From the NCBI GenBank assembly GCA_947034885.2, contig OX344749.2, positions 4,665,501-4,729,500 of the forward strand: DNA of 64,000 nt, written 5' to 3'. A program made the position numbers and the translations under genes. Under the pieces are notes generated by a model that had not been told where the DNA came from, made no database searches, and saw nothing but the letters and a program-made list of their open reading frames with translations. Source of the stretch: Thuidium tamariscinum (Eukaryota; Streptophyta; Bryopsida; Hypnales; Thuidiaceae). Below are positions 46,965 through 58,800 of this stretch, one piece after another. Numbering within the stretch: the first letter of the stretch is position 1; each line of letters starts with the position of its first letter.

Positions 46965-48573
46965 TTAAAGCTAGCAAATTACTATTCTTTTTACAAAGTC
47001 CAAAGGGTACTATTCACTTCCACATTAGGTCTCTTTACCTACAAAACATAGCCATGACAAGGTGGTGCTTCCAAGATTTGAGCTCCAAGTGCAAATGTAT
47101 AGGTATAGTATGATCCAATGTATACTATATAGTGAAATTAGGTTGCTTTAGAGCATCCCCATGCCTATGCACCAAGAGGGGCAGACTCATCGTGTTGGCG
47201 AAGTAGGGTAGATTTGTTGCCCCACAACAAACTTGTCAAGTGCCCAAAAATGCATCGCCACTTCAAATTATGAAGAGGGCACTAGGAACTAGTGTATCTT
47301 CTACATATTGCTCTATATGGTATGTAGGTCCTTTAACTCCATTTTTAAGGTATGGATCACATTCTAACAACTCAAAAATGGAAGTTCATGTTTTTTTGGT
47401 CTACATGATTAAGCAATACCTTGTAATATCTTCCCAGTTGGCCTTCGCAAAAGGGAACTAGTCATTGAGGTGTGGGTTTGATTTTGGGGGCTGTGGTTGG
47501 TGTATGTTACCTACAAAACATAGCCATGATATGGGCTGGGATGTGCAAATATCTTATACGGCCACCCCCCTTTGGTGCCCTTGCTTGAAGAGCAAAGAAT
47601 GTAGATGTTCTTACTCTCCAAAAGTTACTCTACAAGACATCAAAGTCAACAAAAAAATTTCTACAAATATTCACATTTATACACATGAAGGTTCATAAGT
47701 TCCAACTATACCAATAACTAATTCAAAGTAGTGCATTCTTAAACAATAACAATAAATATTTATATAGTGTCGAATGTCAAGAAATGAATGAGGAGCAACC
47801 TAATTTCACTATTTACTATACAACATGGTTTATTGGTTTATGAAGAGCCTACTTTGGAATTGGGCAATGGCTCCAGTTCCTGATGGTGTACAATTTAAAT
47901 CCCTGTTGGACTTGCCATCAGTTTATTTTTTTCATTGTAGGAGAATAGCCACAGTGGAAATATAAAATGTGACAGGGATGCTCCAAATTACAACATCCAT
48001 CCATTTCTTGGATGTATAGTATGATTTCCATCCAAAATTAGGCGAATTCATCTAATATTTTTCTTTATTTTTCAAAGTTGTCTGATGATTTCATCCAAGT
48101 TTTCCGGCAATTTTTGGGGTGTTTTTTAGCCAGATTATTTTTCCCGGTGCAAACTGGCACCCCAAAAGCCAAAAAATAAGCCCTGCTTGCCATAACTTGC
48201 ACCAGGCCCAGGCCCCTTTCCAGTGCAACGGTGGAGATGCTCCAGGCTCCATCCTGCCCATGCTCCACATCAGTTCCTGTATCATCATTTTGCTCAGTTC
48301 TGTCCATCCCAAAGGCCACATGCGCATTCAATGCAGATCAGAGGTCGGTAAAGCGTAGGCCCAAAGCAAGTCTTTGCAGCAGAACCTCAATCCTTGAGTG
48401 TGGGATGAGAGGGTTGTAAAAGTTATTTCCTTTGTTCGCAATGAGCAGCCACTACCAATGGTAATTGTGGCCAAAGGATGATTGAGAATCCTTCTATGTA
48501 GTAGGACAAAAGTATCAATGTTCATCCATGGAGTTTTGTAGAAAAAGGGCGGGGAGATCTTGCACAACAGTTA
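46965..48573. other. Repeat-rich spacer with M and GAGCATC-type ends
   Basis: Besides the M element (47120-47821), there is a GAGCATCCCCATG left-end motif at 47147. Matching right-end forms (GGGATGCTC, 47975-47983; GGAGATGCTC, about 48233) resemble plant hAT-type MITE termini. I could not pair them unambiguously. No gene is supported; the ORFs near 48065-48360 overlap each other on both strands. Confidence 0.35.
47120..47821. mobile_element. Inverted-repeat element, family M copy 2
   Basis: The left end GTATACTATATAGTGAAATT, continuing AGGTTGC, is mirrored at 26 of about 28 positions by the right end. The element is 702 bp, non-coding, and shares ends with 29021-29270. The target duplication is unclear because the flanks are AT-rich. 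Confidence 0.55.
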
Positions 48574-48845
48574 AAGTGGGTACACCTAAAAGTGCCACTT
48601 TTGGGTACTGTGCCTAATAACTATCACTGGTCTGATCGAATTTTCATATTGTCTTCTTGGCAAGTGAAAGCATGTTCCAATGCACCAAAAAACGCAGCAT
48701 TTGGATACAATATGCAAAAGTTATTAAGGTTCAAAGTCTGTTTCTAAATGCACTCCAGCCAAATAGGTACATAATGGAATTCAAAAATGTACAACAACTA
48801 TAGATGACACTTTTAAGTGAGGTGCAATTTTAGGTGTACCCACCT
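48574..48845 (-). mobile_element. TA-flanked MITE, family T1 copy 4
   Basis: 272 bp. The left end is AAGTGGGTACACCTAAAAGT and the right end TTTTAGGTGTACCCACCT, with TA flanks at 48572-48573 and 48846-48847. The interior matches the other four copies. Confidence 0.8.
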
Positions 48846-49353
48846 TAATTAGTTTAAACCTCCACTGAGTGCTCTTTGATTCTTTTAAGCAAATGATTCA
48901 TACAACATATTCAAGAGGCCGAGTTTTATAGAAATGAGTCCATCCTTCAAAGATTTGAATTGGGCATTTGAAGTTTGTGTTGTGTGCCAATCTTCTGGCA
49001 CACAAAAATTATTTGTATTTTGTAGTTGCTTAGTGTCCTATGTTCTTCACCTCTTGGACCTACTTGTATTCATTACTTCTTCCAACTAATTTGCAGTCTT
49101 TGATTCGAAGTTTCAATTTCGAATTTCCAAATTTCATCACAGGTGGCAAATGAAAAATTCTCGTGTTTTTCCCATGAGTAAAGATGTGTAAAAATGTGGA
49201 CATCAAACGACCACTTCAACATAATCGTGCATTTGATTTGTTTTGTTTCATTTCATTTCAAAAATCAAAGCAATGAATTTGCCTCCTAATGTACTGTACT
49301 AAAGAGTCTCCATTCTTAGGCTTTCTTATTTGCATTCTTTAGAAAAAGTAATA

Positions 49354-49626
49354 AGGTAGGTACACCCAAAAGCGCCACTTATTCATACTGAGCCTAGTTC
49401 CTGCTATTAATTAGTTCAAATTTTTATGTAGTCTTGTTGGCAAGTGAAAGCATGTTCCAACGCACCAAAGAACGCAGGATTTGGATACCGTATGCAAAAG
49501 TTATTAACAGTCAAAGTCTGTTTCTGAAAGCGCCATCTACAGTCTGCGAATATGACTGATTTTGGAAATGTATGTGCACTGTAGATGGCGTTTTTAGGAT
49601 CTGGGTGCTTTTGGGTGTACCTACCT
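49354..49626 (-). mobile_element. TA-flanked MITE, family T1 copy 5
   Basis: 273 bp. The left end is AGGTAGGTACACCCAAAAGC and the right end GCTTTTGGGTGTACCTACCT, a perfect inverted repeat of 20 bp, with TA flanks at 49352-49353 and 49627-49628. It lies only about 500 bp from copy 4. Confidence 0.85.
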
Positions 49627-49650
49627 TATGGGACACTTAATCCACCAATA

Positions 49651-50200
49651 CTCCATTCAAAGTGCCTAGGGCCAACATGATATTTTTTTGGTTTACTAGG
49701 ATAAAAGGGAAAAAAAAAACCCACTATTTTGAGCCATGTTTAGGATCTGTTTTTAACCTGTAATGGCTAATTTGGGGTCTCAGATTGCAAATAAGAATTC
49801 AAAATTTGCAAATAAAATAAAGTACAAAAAAATATATATCCCTACATTTTCCGTGAGGTAAATCCACCTTGCTGGGCCCACTTCAAATGGAGGATTTAGT
49901 GCCCTCCCAAATAAATGCAAGACTCTAAATCTTCCATTCGAAGTGGGCCTAGCAGAGTAAATTTTGGGTACTCTAGGATAAAAGTAAAAAAACAAAACCT
50001 TATTTGGAGTTATGTCTAGGGTATGTTCTTGACCTCTCTTTGCTAGTTTGGGGTCTCTGATTGCAAATGTGAATTCAGAATTTGAAAGTAAAATTATTTG
50101 CAGAAAATTAAAAAAATTCTTGCGTTTTCCCCTGAGGTAAAACCACCTTCATTGTTGGACCCACTTCGAATGGAGGCTTTAGCATCCTGCCAAATAAGAT
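49651..50200 (+). repeat. Degenerate tandem repeat, ~285-bp unit, with an internal hairpin
   Basis: Two direct units can be aligned, beginning CCATTCAAAGTG.. (49651) and CCATTCGAAGTGGGCCTAG.. (about 49936). Both contain TTTACTAGGATAAAAG-like and TTTGGGGTCTCNGATTGCAAAT motifs. Within it, TGGGCCCACTTCAAATGGAG (about 49874) is mirrored by CTTCCATTCGAAGTGGGCCT, forming an 80-bp hairpin. Non-coding. Confidence 0.55.
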
Positions 50201-50460
50201 AAATGAGAAGATATCACTGCAAGAAATATATGAGTGAAAAAATGACTACATACACAATACACACCCATAATACAATATGTATTTCACATGACTCCGAGGC
50301 AGAGGCTGATGATTCGCTGTTTCGGCATCATATGCATGGCCGAATCTAGGGTGGCCAGTCTCACGTCATGGATTGCATCTGCACAGAAAATGGCTCCAGC
50401 TGGAATTTGGGAGAAAAATGATCCCCGGGGCTTTTGGGGTCTTGCTAGTGGTCCTGGTAT

Positions 50461-50612
50461 CACTACAAGAAAATGGAGGTATAAATGATTTGTTCACAAT
50501 GACTACACCAATAACAATGACTGCAAAAGAGTCATTTTGTAGTCATTTTGCAATCATTGTTGTTGGTATAGTCATTGTGAACAAGTCATTTATATCCCCA
50601 TTTTCTTGTAGG
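50461..50612. mobile_element. CACTA-end hairpin mini-element (152 bp)
   Basis: The left end CACTACAAGAAAATGGAGGT is mirrored by the right end CCCCATTTTCTTGTAGG. The arms continue as inverted repeats almost to the centre (GTTCACAATGACTACACCAA and its inverse), so the whole element is one hairpin. A 3-bp duplication TAT flanks it (50458-50460, 50613-50615). Terminal sequence and duplication length fit CACTA transposons. Non-coding. Confidence 0.8.
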
Positions 50613-50884
50613 TATTGTACTATATAAGATATACCAAAAAAATGATTATAAGACCACACTTATTCATAATCAGGTCATGTGGGGTTTTTCATGGGCAAGG
50701 GGTCATTTTTGTAGTTTACAATAACTACACCTGAAATGGATCACTCCTCAAAATCACCCCATGTTTTGGAAGGGAAAATGAAGAGGGAGGGTACCCAAAA
50801 TGGTGTGCATTACAAGGATAAGTGTAAGGTGGAATTGGGGGCGATTTTGAGTACTGCATTTTGAGCTTTAATGGAGAAGCATCA

Positions 50885-51270
50885 GTAACTAACCATACCC
50901 TAAAACCAACTTGCAAGATGCACTACTTCCAACCTTAGGATGGAAATCAAGTTGTGAATGCTTTTTTGGGTTTTATTTTTTGGTTGGGGCCAATAGAGTT
51001 ATGACACATGTCTGGAAGAAGTGAGTGGGAAAGTAGTTCTAGATTGATTGGAATTAGCAGACTGTAGACATTGGTTTTGGGCGCAATGCACTTTTGGCTC
51101 TAAAATTTATGAGTAATTTAAATTATTGCAATAATATTTTGAATAATTTAATATCACCATATTTCCTATCTTCTTATATAGAAAAAGTTTCCACCAACTC
51201 TTAATCCTTCACCATCTACTCCAAATAAGCTAACTTGATTAGTTAGTGGTGCTTCTTCCTTATTTATAGT
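50885..51270 (+). repeat. Dispersed repeat shared with 21095-21480
   Basis: Direct-orientation similarity includes CCCTAAaaCCAACTT, TTTTTTGGTtggggcc, AGAGTTATGACACATGTC and ATATTTCCTATCTTCTTA. It is non-coding, and element ends were not defined. Confidence 0.5.
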
Positions 51271-51555
51271 ATTGTACGTTACAAGTAGTCCATTTTTAAG
51301 TACTGTACACTTTGTGTTGTTTTTAACTTTTCTTCATGACATGTTTTGATACTTCTAGTGTCATTTCTTCATCCCACATCAAATGCATTTTGGCATCCCC
51401 TACATCACACTTTTAGTACCCTACACTTTGTATCTTTGAAAAATTTGTAAATAATTCAAAATGAATCCAAAAATAATGAAACTACTTGCATTTTGATTCA
51501 CAGTCCTTCACCATAGTGCAAAAATTGTTGTTCATTCCTACAACACATCGAATAT

Positions 51556-51598
51556 GCGGCATAGCTTAATATTTGTGCACTTTTAGATGTAGCTACTT
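51556..51598 (+). repeat. Remnant right end of the T1 MITE
   Basis: GCGGCATAGCTTAATATTTG followed by TGCACTTTTAGATGTAGCTACTTTA resembles the last 45 bp of the T1 copy at 737 (..GGCATAGTACCAATTTGTGGCGCTTTTGGG..). The left part of the element is missing. Confidence 0.35.
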
Positions 51599-51599
51599 T

Positions 51600-52580
51600 A
51601 CCTAGACAAAGTTCTCTTCTTGAGATAAAAACTACATGCCCTTGAGGCATTTCATTCAAAGGTTAACAAAACTTTGAAGATAAACAATACAAACACTACA
51701 AAGTTAGTATTTTAGTATTTTCTTTTGTAGCAAGACAATTGTTCAAATCTATAGTTACATAATATATACAATTACATTATTATTACAATAAATTGTATAA
51801 GGGGATCCATAGGAAGATTTTGTTTTCTAGTCTAAAGAGCTTTTAGAGATGGGCATTGCATTAGCCAATATATATCGGTGAAATTTTGGTAGAAAGTCAT
51901 TATAGATGACTTGTATTTTTTATTAATAAATCAAATGTATGTGCTATAGATCACAAAATATGTCTTCTTCTTGTATTTGGCAATTCCAACCTCCTTATTC
52001 TTGATTTGAATCTAGGTCATGGAAATGATTTTTTTTGAGTTAAGTCAAATTCATAAAATGAAGTCTATTGTGTCTAATTCTTGATATCCTTGTTTGAAAG
52101 TTTCTAAAATCCTAAAACCTAAAAATTTATTGCAACTTGAACATTAATTTAGACTATCACTTTAGTCTAAGTCTATTGATTTTTTCTTTAAAGAAAGATG
52201 CAAATTTTTTGTTCACATGTGGGGACATTTTCAGTTTTTTTGTGCACTATTTTGAATTAGATATAAATTTTCTTTATTTTTTCTTTAAATTATCTTGGAT
52301 ATCTTAATCATGACTAATAAATCTAAAAAATTTATGACTTAGAAAAGACGTCTAATTTCATTTTTTAAAAATAAAATAAAATAATTTTAACTTAAATGTA
52401 GTTTCAATATAGTGAAAACAAAGCAAATGATGAGCATTGAAGAAGAATACATTGTATGATAGCCTTTATTTGCATGATGCTCATACTTTCTTTGTTGTAT
52501 ATATCATCTAAGGCCTAAAAAGGTGTAAAGTGTAAGGCCATCATCACCTTTAGAAAATCAAATTTAAATTTTAAAGTCTT
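51600..52580. other. AT-rich spacer
   Basis: No gene, complete element or structured repeat recognised. Confidence 0.4.
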
Positions 52581-52581
52581 A

Positions 52582-53377
52582 CCTCTAAGGACAAATAGAA
52601 ATTTGGGTAGGTTTGCTTATCTTCATTTTTAGAGGAATTTTTTGAAATATTCCTCAAGATAGAAAAACATTTATCTTCTTCAAAATATAAAATAAAAGTT
52701 ATGAGTAGGAAAAAAATAGAAAAATTTGAAATAATTTTCTTTAGTTTTCTTTACTTATAGGGTATATTTGTTCTATTTGAAAATCTTTGATTCATTACAT
52801 TCAAATGTATGTTGTGAAAGTTCAAGGACATTTTATTTTCTTAGATATTTTGAGCATTTGTGTAAAAAAAATAACATATTTGCTTTATTATGAATTGTAT
52901 TTTCTCAATTTTTCAAAAAGAAGTTCAACAAGGTTGAGTTTACTTTGCTAGAACAATTTCATTATTGGAGATTTGTGTCTTCTTATTCCATCTAAGAGCT
53001 ATCAATGATTTAATTTTTCATTCTACCTCCAACCTACTTCTACATAATAATTCTTTAAGGGTTAAAATTTATTTATTTTCATAAATCTCTCTTTTAAGAT
53101 TTTCAACTCAATTCTTTGATTTATATGTTTTTTTAATTAAAATCTATTGAGAAAAACATTGAGATTAAGAGGTTTCAAAGTCTTGTAATCTAGCGTGACA
53201 ATACAATGTTTGTCCAAAAGAGTTCTCATCACTTCAAATGCTAGTATCTTCTAACCTATACAATGAAACTCTATAGAAAATGTATCATATAATCTTATAT
53301 CCTACATGAAGGTCCGAATTGAAATCAACTAAAGTTATTTTGGGTGAAAAGTGTTGAATGTCATCTTGCAATTGGTG
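52582..53377 (+). repeat. Degraded copy of TTAA family E
   Basis: The left end CCTCTAAGGAC.., after CTTA, and the interior (GGTAGGTTTGCTTATCTTCA.., TTTTTGAAATATTCCTCAAG) align with 46024-46932. TTAA follows at 53378-53381. The ends have decayed. Confidence 0.4.
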
Positions 53378-54192
53378 TTAAGTGATATGGATCCCTTAAA
53401 ATTTGAAGTGAAAATTCAATTTTGACACCAAAATGCCAATTAAACTTTCACTTACAATACAATCTTGTTTTAAGATTTGGTGGTCAAAATTTCAAAAAAT
53501 TATTTATTGTTTTCTTCACTAAATGCAATAGAATTGTTAATGTTGAGTGCTATGGACTGAAAAAATCCTTCATACTTTATTGGTTAAATAAATATTTTCA
53601 AAGTAAAGATGCCTTTTACCATTGTTTACCAAAACAACTTTTTAGTGCTTGTGATTCTGCTACAAATGGGAGGATTGTAATAGGTACAAGAAAAAGAGAT
53701 GACTATGTTGAAGAGTTGAGCAAAGACCTACAGTTACCCTGTTAAACTGAATGCCGTCTCTGGCATTTGGATGAACTAAATAGTCTCTGGAGATAAATTG
53801 AAAGCATTTTTTCATCCATTTTTTGCTTGTTGACCTTTCATGGAGGGTTATGAAGAATACCTACTTGAGTTTGTAGTCTTGCTAGTGTTTGTCTTCATGT
53901 AAATGAGAAGCAAGTAAAAAAACGGATGACAAAATTTGCTATTTCAGTGTATTTACCTCCTTGCGCTAAATCTGAAATTTCTCTTTGAAAATGACATTTT
54001 TTGAGTTTGAACACAATAAAACAAAGGCCATATACTTTAGTTTCTAATCCAACTAGAATTTTTGAAAAATTTGTAATATTGAATATTTTAATGTAGTTTT
54101 AATTTTGGATGTATTTTCAATGTCTATTGTATTCTAATTAAAGAAGGACATGGAAAATGAGTTAGCACCATGATGTTTGTCACTATAATGTA

Positions 54193-55586
54193 CAGTGGGG
54201 TACCAATCAAAATGTCGTTTTCGCATCCGCAGTGAGAAAAATTTCGGTATTGCCAACTTTGGAAGCCTCCCGCAAGCTCAAAAATTGGTATTTTACCACG
54301 AAATTCTTACCACAGCATAATCTTTAAGTTAACTATATGCATGACAAATTTGAAGGCCAAAAGACTCACCAAAAAAAAGTTATTCAAAATCTACCAACAT
54401 GGGTAGTGGTGAGAAACATTTCACTACTTTCAACTTTGACACCTTCCTAAGGATTGAGTTTTTTTTCTTTTGCCATGAAATTTTTGTCATGAAAAAATCT
54501 ATATGTTTTTAATATGTATAAAAAATTTCAAGGTAAAAGAATTTTTTTAAGAAGATATTTGAAATCTCCCAACAAGTGTAGTTTTGAGAAAAATTTCACA
54601 ATTTCCAACTTTGACACCCTCCCAAGGGCTGAAAAATTGGTTTCTTACCATGAATTTTTTTTTGTGAAGTCATATCTATGTTGATAATATGTTCTCCAAA
54701 TTTCAAGTTCAAATGAATTACCGAAAAAAAGATATACATAATCTCCCAACATGTGTAGTTGTGAGAAAATTTTCACTATTGCTAACTTTGACACCCTCCC
54801 AAGGGCTGAAAATTTGTCTATTTAACATGAATTTTTTTGAATAAGATCAACTTTATGTTGATAATATATGTTCCAAATTTCAAGTTCAAAACACTTACCC
54901 AAAAAAAGATATTCAAAATCTCTCAACATGTGTAGTTGTGAGGTTGAGTTTTTACATTCGTGTCAAACTTTGCTCCACAAAATAACACTATACTAAGGGC
55001 TCAAAAACTCCTCCTCACAACTACACCTGTTGGGAGACTTTGTATATCTTTTTTTTGGTAATTCATTTGAACTGGAAATTTGGAGAACATATTATCAACA
55101 TAGATATGACTTCACAAAAAAAAATTCATGGTAAGAAACCAATTTTTCAGCCCTTGGGAGGGTGTCAAAGTTGGAAATTGTGAAATTTTTCTCAAAACTA
55201 CACTTGTTGGGAGATTTCAAATATCTTCTTAAAAAAAAAGTTTTACCTTGAAATTTTCTATAAATATTAAAAACATATAGATTTTTTATGACAAAATTTT
55301 TATGGCAAAAGAAAAAAAAACTCAATCCTTAGGAAGGTGTCAAAGTTGAAAGTAGTGAAATGTTTCTCACCACTACCCATGTTGGTAGATTTTGAATAAC
55401 TTTTTTTTGGTGAGTCTTTTGGCCTTCAAATTTGTCATGCATATAGTTAACTTAAAGATTATGCTGTGGTAAGAATTTCGTGGTAAAATACCAATTTTTG
55501 AGCTTGCGGGAGGCTTCCAAAGTTGGCAATACCGAAATTTTTCTCACTGCGGATGCGAAAACGACATTTTGATTGGTACCCCACTG
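54193..55586. mobile_element. Foldback (Tc1/mariner-type ends) element, 1394 bp
   Basis: The left end CAGTGGGGTACCAATCAAAA is perfectly mirrored at the right end, with TA on each side (54191-54192, 55587-55588). The arms are long near-perfect inverted repeats (54193 to about 54740 with about 55040 to 55586) and are themselves made of ~176-bp tandem units. The matching repeat at 15981-16706 has the uninterrupted sequence with a single TA (16443-16444), confirming both the borders and the target duplication. It is non-coding; the AT-rich minus-strand ORF 55095-55325 lies in an arm. Confidence 0.88.
54232..54945 (+). repeat. Tandem ~176-bp units inside the foldback element
   Basis: Unit starts (GTGAG/TTGAG followed by AAAAATTTC) lie at 54232, 54409, 54584, 54761 and 54938, so spacing is 175-177 bp. 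Shared words are CCAACTTTGACACCCTCCCA, CAAATTTCAAG and AATCTCCCAACATGTGTAGT. The right arm mirrors only the first three units, so the element is asymmetric. Confidence 0.75.
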
Positions 55587-55857
55587 TACACACATCATGA
55601 AATTTTCAGATTTTTTGAATTAATTTTCTAATCGACTTGATTTTTTTCTTCATTTTTCCTTCAAACATTCTCAAAAAAATCAATTTTCCTCTAAGAAAAT
55701 TTAATTTTTTTTGGTGAAGTACAAAAGACATGTAGCTTCATCTCTGAAAAATAAATAATTTTTTTTCATACACATCTACTTCAAAAATGGCAACAATTTA
55801 AGTGACGGACATTGAGGCTTAAAACCAGTGGTTATAAGCCTAGCGTTTGAGGGTTAA

Positions 55858-58800
55858 TATTTTTGGTAGTTTGCATTTTTGAAAATTCTTTTGAAGTATA
55901 ATTCAACATAAGAAAATGGGATTTTGAAAACAAATGATTCTGATTTTTCTATTTAAGATTTTGTATGAAGATTTTCATTGCAAATCTTGATTCTTTTTAG
56001 TATGGAGGGGGGCATTTCAAGAAACACTGGTCCTATTTCCCGTCATGGTAGGGTATACTTTCTTGTTGTTTACTTTAACTTTTGAAGCACAAGTCCAGTG
56101 AACATGAAATTTTTATTGAACATGTCTAACTTTATGGCAATTAGATCCCTTGTTTTTATTAAAATTTAAAAAAAACAATTTATATTTAAGAAAAAATTTC
56201 CTATTGTCACACAGGGTGAGTTAGGGGTTTTACGTACATTACAAGTTTTCAAATTTAACAACTTATAGTTGAAACTTTTATGGTCTATTTGCATAGTAGG
56301 AAAGCATGTATCTACCCAAGGCATCTAAAAATATATTATTTTATGTCCTCCACATGAGTCTAAACAACATTATATTTGCGTGCAATTTTTGAACATTGAA
56401 GATCATGGTTCTTAAATCATTCTATTGATGGAATCTCATCACCATCAATCCTTTCTAGAAGTCTAATTTTTACTTTTTTTTTAAAAACTTTTCTTATTTT
56501 TTATAAATTAAAATGTGAAATGACAATGATAATAACTATTTTCATGAGATTTTGCACTTTTCTAATTTTTCTATTTAGAATATTTTTCTATTATTTTCCT
56601 TCCTAGGATACCATTGTGTTGAAGTTGTATATATGAGACATATTTTTTGCTTTCTTTAAAAATTATTTTTCTAATTTTAAAGTACTCCCTAAGAAAAAAA
56701 TGAGCATTCCTCAAAACACAATGCTTTTTACATAGTATTTCTTGCAATTACCTAAGCTCTTGGAAATGAGCCTAAAATACATTGGATCATGGAGAAAAGT
56801 CACATTGAAAATTCATTAAAAAAATTAAGAATAGATTTTGAGAAGCTACAAATTGATTGGAATTATCTATGTAAGCCTTTCAACCTTATATTTTTATTGA
56901 AGACCTCACTTTTAGATTTGATATGTGATAAGAGGATTGAGAGACTTTAAAACAAATGCACAATTTTAACACCCTATCAATCTAACATCAAAATCTTTCA
57001 ATCCATAAGTGATATTGTTGTATTTTTGTTTCCCATCAGATCTCTATTATGTCTAATTTGAATTTGTCTAGTTCAAATTTTAAAAAATTGATAAACTTAT
57101 CAAAATGTTGTGTTTTTGTTCAATTTAGAAAAAAGTCCAAGAAGCTTAAAAAAGGCCTTGGGCATTTAGGGATGAACTCCAAAATAATTGAAGAGCCCAT
57201 TCTAGATTTCTTGAAAACTTGGGCAACCATTATAGACTTCATAATTTGGAATTTGAGCATGAAAATTCAAAGATGAATGCTAGTCACCCATAACTACATG
57301 TAAAGCTTTGTTTCTTGTCATTTCCAAAAATATTGCAAATGTTACAAGTTTTCTTTCAATTTCAATCTCAAATTTGGTAGCTCAAAACATATTCTAGAAA
57401 TTATTGATTAGTTTTGTTTGATTGTATAGATTGATACCTTCTCATAAACATTTAAACCATCCAATTTTGATTAACAAATTGAAAGTTACAAGGAACTTTA
57501 TTTTGTGAGCAATGAAGATAGAGAAAGTATATAAAGTCATTTTCTATAATCAATTTTGAAAATTTCCAAATAAAATAAATAATATAGGGGATATATTGCC
57601 TACTAGAAAATTCTTATCACTAGGATTGATAATTTTCTATTTTTATATAAATGATTAGGTAGTTTTTTTGTTTATCAATACTACCTTCCATTTCATAAAG
57701 TTTTTAAAGATTACTATAAAAATATTTTTCTTACATATATTTTCAACTATTTTCTAACATGATCAAAATTTACAAGTTACATGATACATGTTTTGTTTTG
57801 TTTTTAAATGTTGAAAGACAAAACTTCACCTTTGAGAAGGGCTAGGAAACAATTGTTTTGAAGTTTAGACACATTGAACTTACATTTAGTGGGGATTTCT
57901 TCCTAAAATTTTTATGAAGATGTACGTAAACAAGACAACTAAGGGATCCTATACTTGAATTTCTTTGAAAATAAATATACACGAAGATTTTAGCTTTACT
58001 AAGGATACAAGAATTCTAAAGCAATTTTGGACTTTAATGCCCTACAATATTTTAGAGCCAAACATTATTACCAAACATTAACATTAGATATAAACAACCT
58101 TATTTATGCTACCAAGAATGCTTAGTTAGTGAAAATGTAGTGTTTGTATTTTCAAATTGATCAAGAATTCTTTTTTTAAGGAACTTGATTTTTGAAGCTT
58201 CTAAATAAAATTTTGTTAAAGTTTCAAGATTAGAAGCCCTACTAGAAATAGTTGCTCGTAAAATAGTCAAATGTAAAAATGAAGAACAATCACCTTGATG
58301 CTATTTGAATACTCCAAACCATTGATTATCTATGCTAGATGTAGATAGATATATTTCTAAACATATGATTAGAAGTTTATGATAAATGTCCCTTATGAGT
58401 ATGTTTGTCAATTGGACTAATGACAATTATATTGAGTGTTAAATTTTAACTAAACCAATATAATGCTATCTAAACTAATAGTATGAGTATTTTGGAGACA
58501 AATTTATTAGTGGTGTTTATTTTTCATAGATGTGATCTTTTTTCACCATCTAAAGTAAAGTTGAATTATATTTTCTCTATAAAATTGTAGTTTCTATAAA
58601 TTTTTTAAGAAGTTTTTGAAAATACAAAATCACAAATTGTTAAAGCCCATAAACATTCAAAATGCAACCTAAAACTTCTTTGAATCCTATTGTGACCCAC
58701 ATTATGTCCTAAAACTAAGTCATTTGAAGCAGTTCTGATAAATAAGGATTTCAATCTACAAAAAAGGTTTCATACTATAATTTATGAATTTCCCAAAGTT

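Larger units (their letters stand above)
53746..55853 (+). mobile_element. TTAA-flanked MITE, family B copy 2, carrying a foldback insertion
   Basis: It lies between TTAA at 53742-53745 and 55854-55857. Subtracting the foldback element and one TA leaves 712 bp, close to the 726 bp of the copy at 15981, with matching blocks on both sides of the insertion (GACATTTTTTGAGTTTGA.. on the left, GAAATTTTCAGATTTTTT.. on the right). The left terminus has lost its CCCC. Confidence 0.65.

Noticed and set aside
53422..53745. 107-aa plus-strand ORF
   Set aside because: It is squeezed between two TTAA repeats in AT-rich sequence, starts in frame by chance and shows no recognisable domain. Only its last ~40 residues look protein-like, which is too little support.
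54232..54945. Regularly spaced repeats considered as a CRISPR-like array
   Set aside because: Whole ~176-bp units repeat without unique spacers, and the context is a plant foldback transposon.
57049..57276. 75-aa lysine-rich ORF
   Set aside because: Most of it is the reverse complement of a family G MITE, so the frame is accidental.
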